From positions 1 through 64,000 of the forward strand of contig NZ_QJHK01000002.1 of NCBI RefSeq assembly GCF_003202435.1: a stretch of 64,000 bases of DNA, written 5' to 3'. Within the stretch, counting starts at the first letter, position 1, and each line of letters begins with the position of its first letter. Below, one piece after another: positions 25,901 through 34,553 of this stretch. The notes beneath the pieces were generated by a model, which saw only the letters and a list, made by a program, of their open reading frames with translations, had not been told where the DNA came from and did no database searches. Source of the DNA: Flavobacterium cheongpyeongense (GTDB lineage: Bacteria > Bacteroidota > Bacteroidia > Flavobacteriales > Flavobacteriaceae). Position numbers and translations under genes: made by a program.

Positions 25901-28900
25901 ATGAAAAAAAACCTATCCGCAAAAGATTGTGGGGTAAAATCCGCACTTTGGGATAAATTTCTTTGCATTATGAGGAAATCCCTAATATTATCCATTTTTT
26001 TAGGCCACATAGTTGCTTTTGCTTATGGGCAAAAGGTAACAATCAATGCCAAAAATCAGTCAGTAGCAGCCGTTTTAAAATCACTTACCAGAAAAACAAA
26101 TGTTGAGTTTTTTTACAGTAATGATGTTTTTGATGCGCAGAGAAAAGTAAATATTTCAGTAAAAAATGCAGAATTGCTGCAAGTATTGAAAGAATTAATT
26201 GGTGATGCTTATAAAGCTGAATTTGTTAATAATAAGCTGATTGTTATAGCCGTAAAGGAAAATGTTAAAAATGGAACTACTACAGTACTGGCAGAAAAAG
26301 TAAAGATAAAAGGAGTTGTTACCAATGCAAAAAAAGAAAATTTATTTGGTGCATCGGTTTGGGTTAAAGGTACCAAAGACGGTGCTGTTACCAATTTTGA
26401 CGGTTCTTACGAAATTATGGCTCACAAAGGAGATGTTCTTGTTTTTGAATATTTAGGATACAAAAAACTAGAAATTACAGTTTCGGACAGTTTGATTATC
26501 AATCCCATCATGCTGGAAGATGTAAGTAAACTAGATGAAGTAAAAATCGTATCAACAGGATATCAAAAAATTGACAGAGAGCGTTCTACAGGATCTATTG
26601 CGGTAATTAGTGCCAAAGATTTAGAAAAAGTACCTGTGAACAATGTACTGCATAGATTAGAAGGGCAGGTTGCAGGTCTTCAGTTAGATTTATTAGATTC
26701 AGATAATACATTTGTCTATGGAAGAAAATTTGGCTCAGAATCTGAAAAAACAGCTTATAATATTTCCATTAGAGGAAAATCTACCATTGATTCCAACGAA
26801 ATGCCTTTAATTGTACTTGATGGAACGCCTACAGAATTAGATATCAGAACGATAAATCCAAATGACATAGAGAAAATTACTTTCCTCAAAGATGCGGCAG
26901 CGGCTTCTATTTACGGGGCAAGAGCAGCAAACGGAGTTATGGTCATTGACACCAAAAAAGGAAAATCGGGTCAGACAAGAATTAATTTTTCTCAAAATTA
27001 TTCTTTTTCAAACAAACCTTCTTTATCTAAATTACCGCTTATGAATTCTTCTCAGGTTTTAAATCTGGAGCAGGAATTTGTAAATAAAAATTTGGTAACA
27101 GATCCTGCAAATGTAACCTATATGCTTACTTCTCCTGTTAGCCAGGGAATGGATTTGATGTTTCAATACAAACGAGGTCAAATAACAGAGGCTCAGAGAA
27201 ATGCAGGTTTAGATGTTTTACGTAACCGTAATACGTATGGTCAGGCAGAAAAATATTTCTTGCAGGCTTCAACAAGTCAAAATTATGATTTGTCATTTAG
27301 CGGAGCAGAAAATGATTATTCTTATTTCATGTCAGGATCCTATTCTAAAGAAGAAACACAGTCAAAAGGAAACGACGGACAGCGTTTGACATTATTATCT
27401 AATCAGGATTTTAAGCTGTTTAATTATCTAAAAATGACAACTAACTTAAGAGGTTCTATTTTTAAATATAACGAAAATGGACTAGGACTTTCTCCTTTAG
27501 GAATTTCAGCAACTACTCTATTACCTTATAATCAGATTATTGATGATGATGGTAAGTCGGTTGATTATTACCGTCATTATTATGCAGGGCAAACCATTCC
27601 GTTGGAGCAGGCAGGATATTTACCATGGACTTATAATTATATTGATGAATTGAAGAATAAAGATAATGAGGTAAACGAGCAAAATTTTGGAGCTACTGTT
27701 TCTGCAACAGTTCCTTTATTAAAAGGTCTGGATGCTGTTGGAACTTACTCTATAGAAACTTCAACTTCGTCAAATGATAATATGTATAACGAAAATACGT
27801 ATTATACACGTGACAGAATTAACTCGGCTACATCAATAAACAATAATGGTGATTTAGTAAGAGCGATTCCAAACGGAGGAATTTTTCAAAGTAATGAATT
27901 TGGAAAAAGCAGTTCTACTATGCGAGGACAACTAAACTATGACGGTATTATTGGCGAAGACCATTTGATTAATGCTATTGGTGGTATAGAAGCAAGGGAA
28001 ACGAGAGAAACTCAGGATTCACGAACACTTTACGGTTATAACCCAAAAACGCAGACATCTGTCGATTTACCTTCACAAAACTATGTAGATGTAAACGGTT
28101 ACAACTATACTTTGAGCAATGGAAATGAGCATAAAGATTTTAAAAGACGTTTTTTATCGTATTATGCAAATGCCGGTTATACATTCAAAAACAGATATAC
28201 CCTTACCGGAAGTGCACGTTTGGACGACTACAACAATTTTGGAGTAGATAAAAAACTAAGAAGAACGCCATTATGGTCAACCGGAGCAAAATGGAATATT
28301 AAAGACGAATCTTTTCTTAAAAATGTGAATCTGGTTAATAGTTTGAATTTGAGGGCGAGTTACGGATTTAACGGAAATATCAATTTAAATGTTTTTCCTT
28401 TTACCAATATCAGTTTAAGCAATTTAGATTCCTTTTCGCAGCAGCCTTATGCTTTTATTTCGCAGCCGGCAAATCCTAATTTGCGCTGGGAAAAAACAGC
28501 AATCTTAAATTTAGGAGTTGATTTTTCGATATTAAATAACAGATTAGGCGGTACAGTTGAATATTATAAAAAAAACAGTAAAGATTTAATTGTAGAGTTC
28601 CCGGTGTCAGCATTTTACGGTGTATCAAATAATTCGCTGGTACAAAATGCGGCAACTTTACAAGGGCACGGAATTGATTTAAGTTTAAACGGAATTGTTC
28701 TTAAAACTAAAGATTTCTCATGGAATTCAGCTCTTGTAGTTTCTTTCAATGAAACAGATATTACCGATTCTCGTTTTAAAAATTACAGTCAGTATCTGAA
28801 CGGTTCAGGAACAACACCGCCTATTGAAGGATATGCTTTAAACAGTGTATTTGCATTTAGATCAGCCGGATTGGATGCAACAGGAAGAACCCTGATTTAT

Positions 28901-29482
28901 GATAAAGCAGGTAATATTGTAAATTCTTTTACTTCTCTAAAAGATATTAAAGACATGAAATATATGGGGACCAATATTCCTTCATATTACGGAAGTTTCA
29001 GTCACACTTTTAATTATAAAAAATTGTCATTGTATATCCTGGCCACTTACAAATTTGATTATGTATTATTTAAACCAACTTATGGTAGTTATGTCAACAG
29101 ACAAGGAAGATTTAACCAATACGATTTAAATAGCGATATAGATCAAAGATGGAGAAATCCGGGAGATGAAGCTACGACTTCTGTACCGGGAATTCAGGGT
29201 TCAGCCGGGTTTAGTTATGTGAGGTATGTTTTTGGAGAAGACCAAATTATAGAAGGAGATCATATTCGTTTTAGAGAACTTTCTTTAAAATACGATATGA
29301 CAGACCTAATAAACAGAGGCATAGTAAGAGGAGCCTCTCTAACTTTTACAGCCAGAAATCTTGGATTCTTCTGGAGAAAAAACAAAGACGGTTTAGATCC
29401 TGATTTTTTACCTTATACCGGAACTAATATGAAACTGCCGGCAATAGCCATTTATTCAATTGGTTTAAATCTTAATTTTTAA
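25901..29482 (+). CDS. SusC/RagA TonB-linked outer-membrane transporter with STN domain
   Basis: 1193 residues, a normal length. A signal region (residues ~25-44) is followed by an STN signalling domain (VTINAKNQSVAAVLKSLTRKTNVEFFYSNDVF), a carboxypeptidase-regulatory-like domain (IKGVVTNAKKENLFGASVWVKGTKDGAVTNFDGSYEI), the plug (RLEGQVAGLQLD...ISIRGKSTI) and a long beta-barrel ending in YSIGLNLNF. The STN domain fits regulation through the adjacent FecR/sigma pair. It pairs with SusD encoded 9 bases downstream to import an unknown oligomer. No glycoside hydrolase is encoded nearby, so the substrate may not be a glycan. Confidence 0.95.
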   Translation: MKKNLSAKDCGVKSALWDKFLCIMRKSLILSIFLGHIVAFAYGQKVTINAKNQSVAAVLKSLTRKTNVEFFYSNDVFDAQRKVNISVKNAELLQVLKELIGDAYKAEFVNNKLIVIAVKENVKNGTTTVLAEKVKIKGVVTNAKKENLFGASVWVKGTKDGAVTNFDGSYEIMAHKGDVLVFEYLGYKKLEITVSDSLIINPIMLEDVSKLDEVKIVSTGYQKIDRERSTGSIAVISAKDLEKVPVNNVLHRLEGQVAGLQLDLLDSDNTFVYGRKFGSESEKTAYNISIRGKSTIDSNEMPLIVLDGTPTELDIRTINPNDIEKITFLKDAAAASIYGARAANGVMVIDTKKGKSGQTRINFSQNYSFSNKPSLSKLPLMNSSQVLNLEQEFVNKNLVTDPANVTYMLTSPVSQGMDLMFQYKRGQITEAQRNAGLDVLRNRNTYGQAEKYFLQASTSQNYDLSFSGAENDYSYFMSGSYSKEETQSKGNDGQRLTLLSNQDFKLFNYLKMTTNLRGSIFKYNENGLGLSPLGISATTLLPYNQIIDDDGKSVDYYRHYYAGQTIPLEQAGYLPWTYNYIDELKNKDNEVNEQNFGATVSATVPLLKGLDAVGTYSIETSTSSNDNMYNENTYYTRDRINSATSINNNGDLVRAIPNGGIFQSNEFGKSSSTMRGQLNYDGIIGEDHLINAIGGIEARETRETQDSRTLYGYNPKTQTSVDLPSQNYVDVNGYNYTLSNGNEHKDFKRRFLSYYANAGYTFKNRYTLTGSARLDDYNNFGVDKKLRRTPLWSTGAKWNIKDESFLKNVNLVNSLNLRASYGFNGNINLNVFPFTNISLSNLDSFSQQPYAFISQPANPNLRWEKTAILNLGVDFSILNNRLGGTVEYYKKNSKDLIVEFPVSAFYGVSNNSLVQNAATLQGHGIDLSLNGIVLKTKDFSWNSALVVSFNETDITDSRFKNYSQYLNGSGTTPPIEGYALNSVFAFRSAGLDATGRTLIYDKAGNIVNSFTSLKDIKDMKYMGTNIPSYYGSFSHTFNYKKLSLYILATYKFDYVLFKPTYGSYVNRQGRFNQYDLNSDIDQRWRNPGDEATTSVPGIQGSAGFSYVRYVFGEDQIIEGDHIRFRELSLKYDMTDLINRGIVRGASLTFTARNLGFFWRKNKDGLDPDFLPYTGTNMKLPAIAIYSIGLNLNF

Positions 29483-29491
29483 TTTTTAAAG

Positions 29492-30889
29492 ATGAAAAAA
29501 TATTTAAAATACATCACAATTGCTGCAGTAGGAGCAATCGTTTTAAGCTGTGATAACTACGTTGATATTAAGACCGAAGGAAAATTAATACCGGAGGAAA
29601 CCCAAAACTACCGATATCTTTTAAACAACACTTCCACATTAGACAAAGCTTATGGCAATATCGATGTTGCATCAGATGATATAAGTTTTCAAAATGAGTC
29701 ACAAACCAGCGCATTAACATCAACCGATTATTACCGACCTTTTGTTAATTTGTATAAGTGGGCAGATAAAATCTATTTTGAAGGGGAAAGAGATTATGAT
29801 ATGGAGAATCTGTACAACGCATTATACAATATCAATATCGTAATCAATGAAGTAATGAAAAGCACAAATGGAACAGAAGCCGAAAAAGCAGCCTTAAAAG
29901 GAGAAGCAGAAGTTCACCGTGCCTTTATCTTTTTAACATTAGTGAATACTTTTGGAAAAGCCTATGATGCCTCAACTTCAGCAACAGATCCCGGAATTGT
30001 ATTGTTTACAACGCCAACAGTATCTGATAACATTAAAAGAACTTCTGTTCAGGAGGCTTACAATGTGATTATTAGCGATCTTAATGATGCTGTAAATTCT
30101 GGTTTGAAGCCAATTAATTCAGGTAATAATGTAGCATTTCCTTCCAGAGCAGCAGCTTATGCACTTTTGTCAAGAACGTATTTGTATATGCGTAACTATC
30201 CATTGGCTTTAGAAAATGCAGAAAAAGCACTGGCCTTACAAAATACACTGAACAATCTTGAAGATTATGAATTTGAAGCTTATCCATCAAGAAAACTCGA
30301 CAAAGAATTGATATTATCAAAGTGGAATGGATATGGAACTTACACTTATGCACCTCAATTACTATCGTTAAGCAATGAACTAATCAATTTGTTTGATACC
30401 AATGATTTGCGTTATGTGTTATTTACACAACCCTCCAGTAACTTTAATTTTGATTATACCATAGGACGATCTTATTCTAAAGAAGGTCTTACAGGTGAAA
30501 GCAGAAATGCCGGTCCAACAGTTCCGGAAATGATGCTTATTAAAGCCGAGTGTCTGGCGAGAGCAGGAGCAGGAGATCAGGCAATAGCAGAAATCAATAA
30601 ATTAAGACAAAAAAGATTCAGAACTGGAGAATATGTGGCTTTAACCGCAACAGACAGTAAAGATGCTTTGATTAAAGTTTTGGCAGAAAGAAGAAGAGAA
30701 TTAATGGGAACAGGCGGTTTTAGATGGTTTGATTTGAAACGATTAAACAAAGAACCTGAATTTGCCAAAACCATTACACATACTTTTGGCAGCCAAACTT
30801 TTACACTTGCCCCAAACAGTGATCGCTATCAATTGCCTTTTGCCTCAATCTATTTTGAGTACGCTCCAGACTTACAACAAAATCCATAA
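29492..30889 (+). CDS. SusD/RagB-family substrate-binding lipoprotein
   Basis: 465 residues. The lipobox ends AIVLSCDNY, so Cys20 is lipidated. The N-terminal SusD-like region (TEGKLIPEETQNYRYLLNNTS), tetratricopeptide-like helices (AAAYALLSRTYLYMRNYPLALENAEKAL) and the C-terminal RagB region (EINKLRQKRF...LAERRRELMGTGGFRWFDLKRLNK) are typical. It caps the SusC barrel on the cell surface. It is co-transcribed with susC. Confidence 0.95.
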   Translation: MKKYLKYITIAAVGAIVLSCDNYVDIKTEGKLIPEETQNYRYLLNNTSTLDKAYGNIDVASDDISFQNESQTSALTSTDYYRPFVNLYKWADKIYFEGERDYDMENLYNALYNINIVINEVMKSTNGTEAEKAALKGEAEVHRAFIFLTLVNTFGKAYDASTSATDPGIVLFTTPTVSDNIKRTSVQEAYNVIISDLNDAVNSGLKPINSGNNVAFPSRAAAYALLSRTYLYMRNYPLALENAEKALALQNTLNNLEDYEFEAYPSRKLDKELILSKWNGYGTYTYAPQLLSLSNELINLFDTNDLRYVLFTQPSSNFNFDYTIGRSYSKEGLTGESRNAGPTVPEMMLIKAECLARAGAGDQAIAEINKLRQKRFRTGEYVALTATDSKDALIKVLAERRRELMGTGGFRWFDLKRLNKEPEFAKTITHTFGSQTFTLAPNSDRYQLPFASIYFEYAPDLQQNP

Positions 30890-30906
30890 TCAGGTTAATT
30901 AAAAAT

Positions 30907-30933
30907 GTGCACTCAGATTTCTTTTGAGTGCAC
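30907..30933 (+). promoter_or_regulatory. Hairpin between susD and the thioredoxin gene
   Basis: GTGCACTCA (30907-30915) and TGAGTGCAC (30925-30933) form a perfect 9-bp stem with a 9-base loop 16 bases before the next start codon. No T-run follows, so it may limit read-through, protect the upstream mRNA or lower translation of the next gene. Confidence 0.5.
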
Positions 30934-30948
30934 TCAATTCAAAAAAAA

Positions 30949-32952
30949 ATGAAAAAATTAAAACTGATACTATTCTTTTTTAGTATCACAACGGCTTTAT
31001 TGGCTCAAGATGCACCGATGCAAAAACTTGTGCTTTCTCCGGAACACCCAAATCCAGGTGATGAAATTACCATAACATATAACACTGCAAATGGTCCACT
31101 TGCCAATGCTATGCATATAAGTGGGGTAGTGTATACTTTTGATAATTTTAAATGGATTGCAAACGATATTACATTAAAACCATCAGGAGATAAAAAATGG
31201 GAAACCAAAATGAAACTTTCCAGTCACGCTTCGTTTATTAACTGTGTCTTTAAATCGGATACCATTGTAGACAAAGGCGAAAAATTTCCACATGCATATA
31301 TGTTTGCTCAAGTTCCCGGATCATATACAGGCTGGGGTATTTTAAGAAGCAAAGCTTTTGAGAATGAAGTACCCAATGTGGTGCATGACAGTGCTTTTAT
31401 TGCAGATCAGGTTGGTTTAATGTGGATTAACTATGAATTGCAATATCATCCGGAAAGCCGTAAAAAGATTTTTTATTATGGATTAAAATTAAAAAAACTA
31501 GCATCAGGAAAAGACGAATCTGTAGCTATTAAGAAAGAATTGCGCAGTTTATTAACAGATACCAATCTTGATCATACCACACAATATGATGTTCAAAAAA
31601 CATTGAATTTATTAGAAAATACAAAAGATAAAGTATTTATTGATTCTGTACAAAAGGTTTTATTAACTCAATATCCTTTAGGAGTTTTAGCCAGAGACAG
31701 AAAAATTCAGGAGATATTTAGGGAAGTTGATTTTGCTAAAAAAGTAAAAATGTTTACCGATTTCGAAAAAAACTTTCCACAAAACAAATTTGAAGATGTT
31801 TACACAGATTTAGAAAGTTTGTATTATGATAAAATGGTTAAATCGATTGTTTACGGTTATATCGTAAATAACAAAGATTACAATTATGCTTTAAATAGTG
31901 TAAAAACCGTTTCTTTTGGCAACTTATTAGATTACCACTGGCATTTAGTATCTATTCCTTTTAACAGAGACCATGACGGGATCGAAAAATCTTCAATCGA
32001 AACATTAAAAAAATATGCCGATATAATTATGGGAGAATTGGAAAACAGACTAACATTTGTTCCAAAAATGTATGAAGGAAAATTATCCTTAAATGAATGG
32101 AAACAACAGGCTTTGCAAATGCTGGCCAGAGAATATTTTACGTATGCCCATTTAGCAGAAAAAACAAAAAATTATGATCTCGAAGAAAAATATTTAGCAA
32201 AAATTAAACCTCTGTACGGTTACAATGATGCAGCTTACAATGAAGTTTACATCAGAATGTTATTAAGAAAAGGACAAACAGCAGATGCCAAAAATTATAT
32301 GGCACTTGCGGTAAAACAAAATCAGGTAAGTCCTGAGATACTGACATCATTAAAAGAAATTTATTTAAAAGATGGAGGCGCAGCAACAGGTTTTGAGGCA
32401 TACTTAGAATCGTTAAAGTCATTAAGTAATATCGAAGGCCATAAAAAGAAAGTAATATCAGAATTAATAAACCTTCCAATTGCAGGTTTTGATTTAGAAA
32501 GCAGCAAAGGAGGAAGGGTAAAACTGGCAGATCAGAAAGGAAAAATCGTAGTATTAGATTTCTGGGCAATGTGGTGCGGGCCTTGTAAAAATGCTATGCC
32601 GGGAATGAAGATGGCAGTTGACAAATACAAAAATGACCCGAATATAAAATTCTATTTTGTAGATACACAAGAATATATCAAAGATTATAAAGAACAAACC
32701 CAGGCCTTCATCAAAGAAAAAGGATTTGATTTTAATGTGCTTTACGACGGAAAAAATCCCAAAACGGGAAAAATGGATGTAGCGTATGAGCAATATTCAA
32801 AAGCATTTAAATTTTCTGGAATTCCGGAGAAAATGATTATCGATGCAGACGGAAGATTACGCTGGATGTCAAACGGTTATTTCGGAAGCCCAAGTGAATT
32901 ATTAGACGAAATTTCAATCATTGTTGAATATTTAAAGTCGGAAAAAAAATAA
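30949..32952 (+). CDS. Exported TlpA-like thioredoxin-fold protein with long N-terminal region
   Basis: Start chosen at ATG 30949, which begins a clean signal peptide (MKKLKLILFFFSITTALLAQ); a start 7 codons earlier exists. Of 667 residues, the first ~500 comprise an Ig-like N-terminal part and a helical TPR-like middle. The last ~160 form a TlpA/AhpC-type domain with active site FWAMWCGPCKNAMP (CxxC) and the cis-Pro loop GIPEKMIID. It probably reduces disulfides in the periplasm, fed by the DsbD encoded 1.6 kb downstream. The alpha/beta hydrolase gene overlaps its stop by one base. Confidence 0.88.
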   Translation: MKKLKLILFFFSITTALLAQDAPMQKLVLSPEHPNPGDEITITYNTANGPLANAMHISGVVYTFDNFKWIANDITLKPSGDKKWETKMKLSSHASFINCVFKSDTIVDKGEKFPHAYMFAQVPGSYTGWGILRSKAFENEVPNVVHDSAFIADQVGLMWINYELQYHPESRKKIFYYGLKLKKLASGKDESVAIKKELRSLLTDTNLDHTTQYDVQKTLNLLENTKDKVFIDSVQKVLLTQYPLGVLARDRKIQEIFREVDFAKKVKMFTDFEKNFPQNKFEDVYTDLESLYYDKMVKSIVYGYIVNNKDYNYALNSVKTVSFGNLLDYHWHLVSIPFNRDHDGIEKSSIETLKKYADIIMGELENRLTFVPKMYEGKLSLNEWKQQALQMLAREYFTYAHLAEKTKNYDLEEKYLAKIKPLYGYNDAAYNEVYIRMLLRKGQTADAKNYMALAVKQNQVSPEILTSLKEIYLKDGGAATGFEAYLESLKSLSNIEGHKKKVISELINLPIAGFDLESSKGGRVKLADQKGKIVVLDFWAMWCGPCKNAMPGMKMAVDKYKNDPNIKFYFVDTQEYIKDYKEQTQAFIKEKGFDFNVLYDGKNPKTGKMDVAYEQYSKAFKFSGIPEKMIIDADGRLRWMSNGYFGSPSELLDEISIIVEYLKSEKK

Positions 32953-34367
32953 TGAGAGTCTTATTTAATTTAATGAGAAAAAGCATCCTTTACGGATTCT
33001 TAAGTTTCTTACTGATGACCGGCCAGTATAGTTTTGCCCAAACTATCTGGCAGGGACAGCATCATTCGTACCGCATTATTTTATCAGGAGATTTGGCAAA
33101 ATATAAAACAGATTCCCTAAGTGTCAATTTGCCCGAATTAGAAATTAATAAAAAAGTAGTTACAACTATAAAAGGAGACAGTATATTTTTTAAAAATGAA
33201 ATATACGGTTTCTCTTTTAAAGGAAAATACAACGGTAATAAAAGTGCTATTTCAGGAATTTTTAACTACTATTCAATTCCAAATACAGCCATTGTCTTAA
33301 AAAAAGAAAAAGAAATACAGCCCGTTTATTTTCCACAACATCCCAAAAAGCCATATCCGTATCAGGTTATTGATATGACTTTTCTTGGCAAAAAGACCAA
33401 ATTAACCTACGGAGCAACCTTAACAATTCCGAAGAATAAAAAGAAATATCCGCTGGCGATTTTAATTTCAGGAACAGGTCAGCATGAAAGAAATTATACC
33501 TATGCAGGCAGACAATTTTTTACGGTTCTGACTGATGAATTAGCCCGCAAAGGAATCGCATCGCTTCGTGTTGATGATAGAGGAATTGGCAAAACATCCG
33601 GAAACTTTAAAGAGTCAACAACCGGAGATTTTGCAGACGACGTTGATGCGCAAATTGCCTATTTGCAAAGCGATAAAAACATAGATGCATCCCACATTGG
33701 TTTAATCGGACACAGTGAAGGCGGAATGATCGCATCGATCGTAAGTGCGAGAAACAAAAATGTAAAATTCATGATCAGTTTATCCGGAGTAGGAGTAAAC
33801 GGACTGGAAATGCTGAATCTTCAAAATACGGCAATTTTGAAAAGTTATAATTTTTCAGATAAAGTGGTGGCGAAACAGATGGAAATGTACAACATCATGT
33901 TTAAGGTTGTTTACGATACAAAAGACGGAGAATCTGCGCAGCCTGCAATGGAAGTAAAGTTGAAAGAATGGATGCAAAAGCAGGATTCGACAACATTAAA
34001 AGAAATACATCTGTGGGACGGACGGGACAAGGATTTCCTGTATCGTTACGGAAAAGATGCTGACAGAAAATGGTACCGTTACAGCATTCATTACAATCCG
34101 GAAAATTACCTGCCAAAAATTACCATTCCGGTAATGGTGGCAAACGGCGATAAAGACATCAGTGTTCCAGCTGAAGAGAATATCAATTCATTCAAAAAAT
34201 ACCTGAAAACAAAAGATCTTACAGCAAAGATTTATCCAGGCCTGAATCATATGTACCAGCACTGCAAAACTTGTACACAAAGCGAAGTCAAAGAACTAGA
34301 TGAAGTTTTCGCCCCGGAAGTTCTCGACAATATTTCAAAATGGATTTTGGCCCGTTATAAAAAATAA
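32952..34367 (+). CDS. Exported alpha/beta hydrolase
   Basis: 471 residues; the ATG overlaps the previous stop as TAATG. The signal peptide is MRKSILYGFLSFLLMTGQYSFAQ, so the ATG at 32973 is an alternative start. The N-terminal ~110 residues form a beta domain. The hydrolase core has the oxyanion turn ISGTGQHERN, DDRGIGKTSGNF, nucleophile GHSEGGM (Ser ~256), the acid in NGDKDISVP and catalytic His in PGLNHMYQHC. Such periplasmic enzymes act as peptidases or esterases. Its link with SusCD, TlpA and M16 genes suggests processing of imported peptides or esters, by inference. Confidence 0.88.
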   Translation: MRVLFNLMRKSILYGFLSFLLMTGQYSFAQTIWQGQHHSYRIILSGDLAKYKTDSLSVNLPELEINKKVVTTIKGDSIFFKNEIYGFSFKGKYNGNKSAISGIFNYYSIPNTAIVLKKEKEIQPVYFPQHPKKPYPYQVIDMTFLGKKTKLTYGATLTIPKNKKKYPLAILISGTGQHERNYTYAGRQFFTVLTDELARKGIASLRVDDRGIGKTSGNFKESTTGDFADDVDAQIAYLQSDKNIDASHIGLIGHSEGGMIASIVSARNKNVKFMISLSGVGVNGLEMLNLQNTAILKSYNFSDKVVAKQMEMYNIMFKVVYDTKDGESAQPAMEVKLKEWMQKQDSTTLKEIHLWDGRDKDFLYRYGKDADRKWYRYSIHYNPENYLPKITIPVMVANGDKDISVPAEENINSFKKYLKTKDLTAKIYPGLNHMYQHCKTCTQSEVKELDEVFAPEVLDNISKWILARYKK

Positions 34368-34408
34368 TTCAATTTATTAAATAAACACACATAATATTAA
34401 GATGTGTT

Positions 34409-34509
34409 TGTCATTCCGAGGAACGAGGAATCTTCGTAAGATATTCGACAAAGATTTGCGATTACTGCATAGAGTTTCTTGCGGAGATCCTTCCTTCGTC
34501 AGGATGACA
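34409..34509. repeat. Imperfect inverted-repeat element (REP/MITE-like)
   Basis: TGTCATTCCGAGGAACGAGG at the left is mirrored by ...TCGTCAGGATGACA at the right with a handful of mismatches, giving about 25-base ends around a 50-base centre. I recall closely similar text as a dispersed repeat in Flavobacterium. It sits between the hydrolase and dsbD genes and could act as a terminator. Confidence 0.65.
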
Positions 34510-34553
34510 AAAAAGAGAATTCATTGTGGCAATTTAAAATCTAACTTTTTATC

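Noticed and set aside
30907..30933. Hairpin after susD as a rho-independent terminator
   Set aside because: The stem is good but no T-run follows; kept only as a possible attenuator or processing site.
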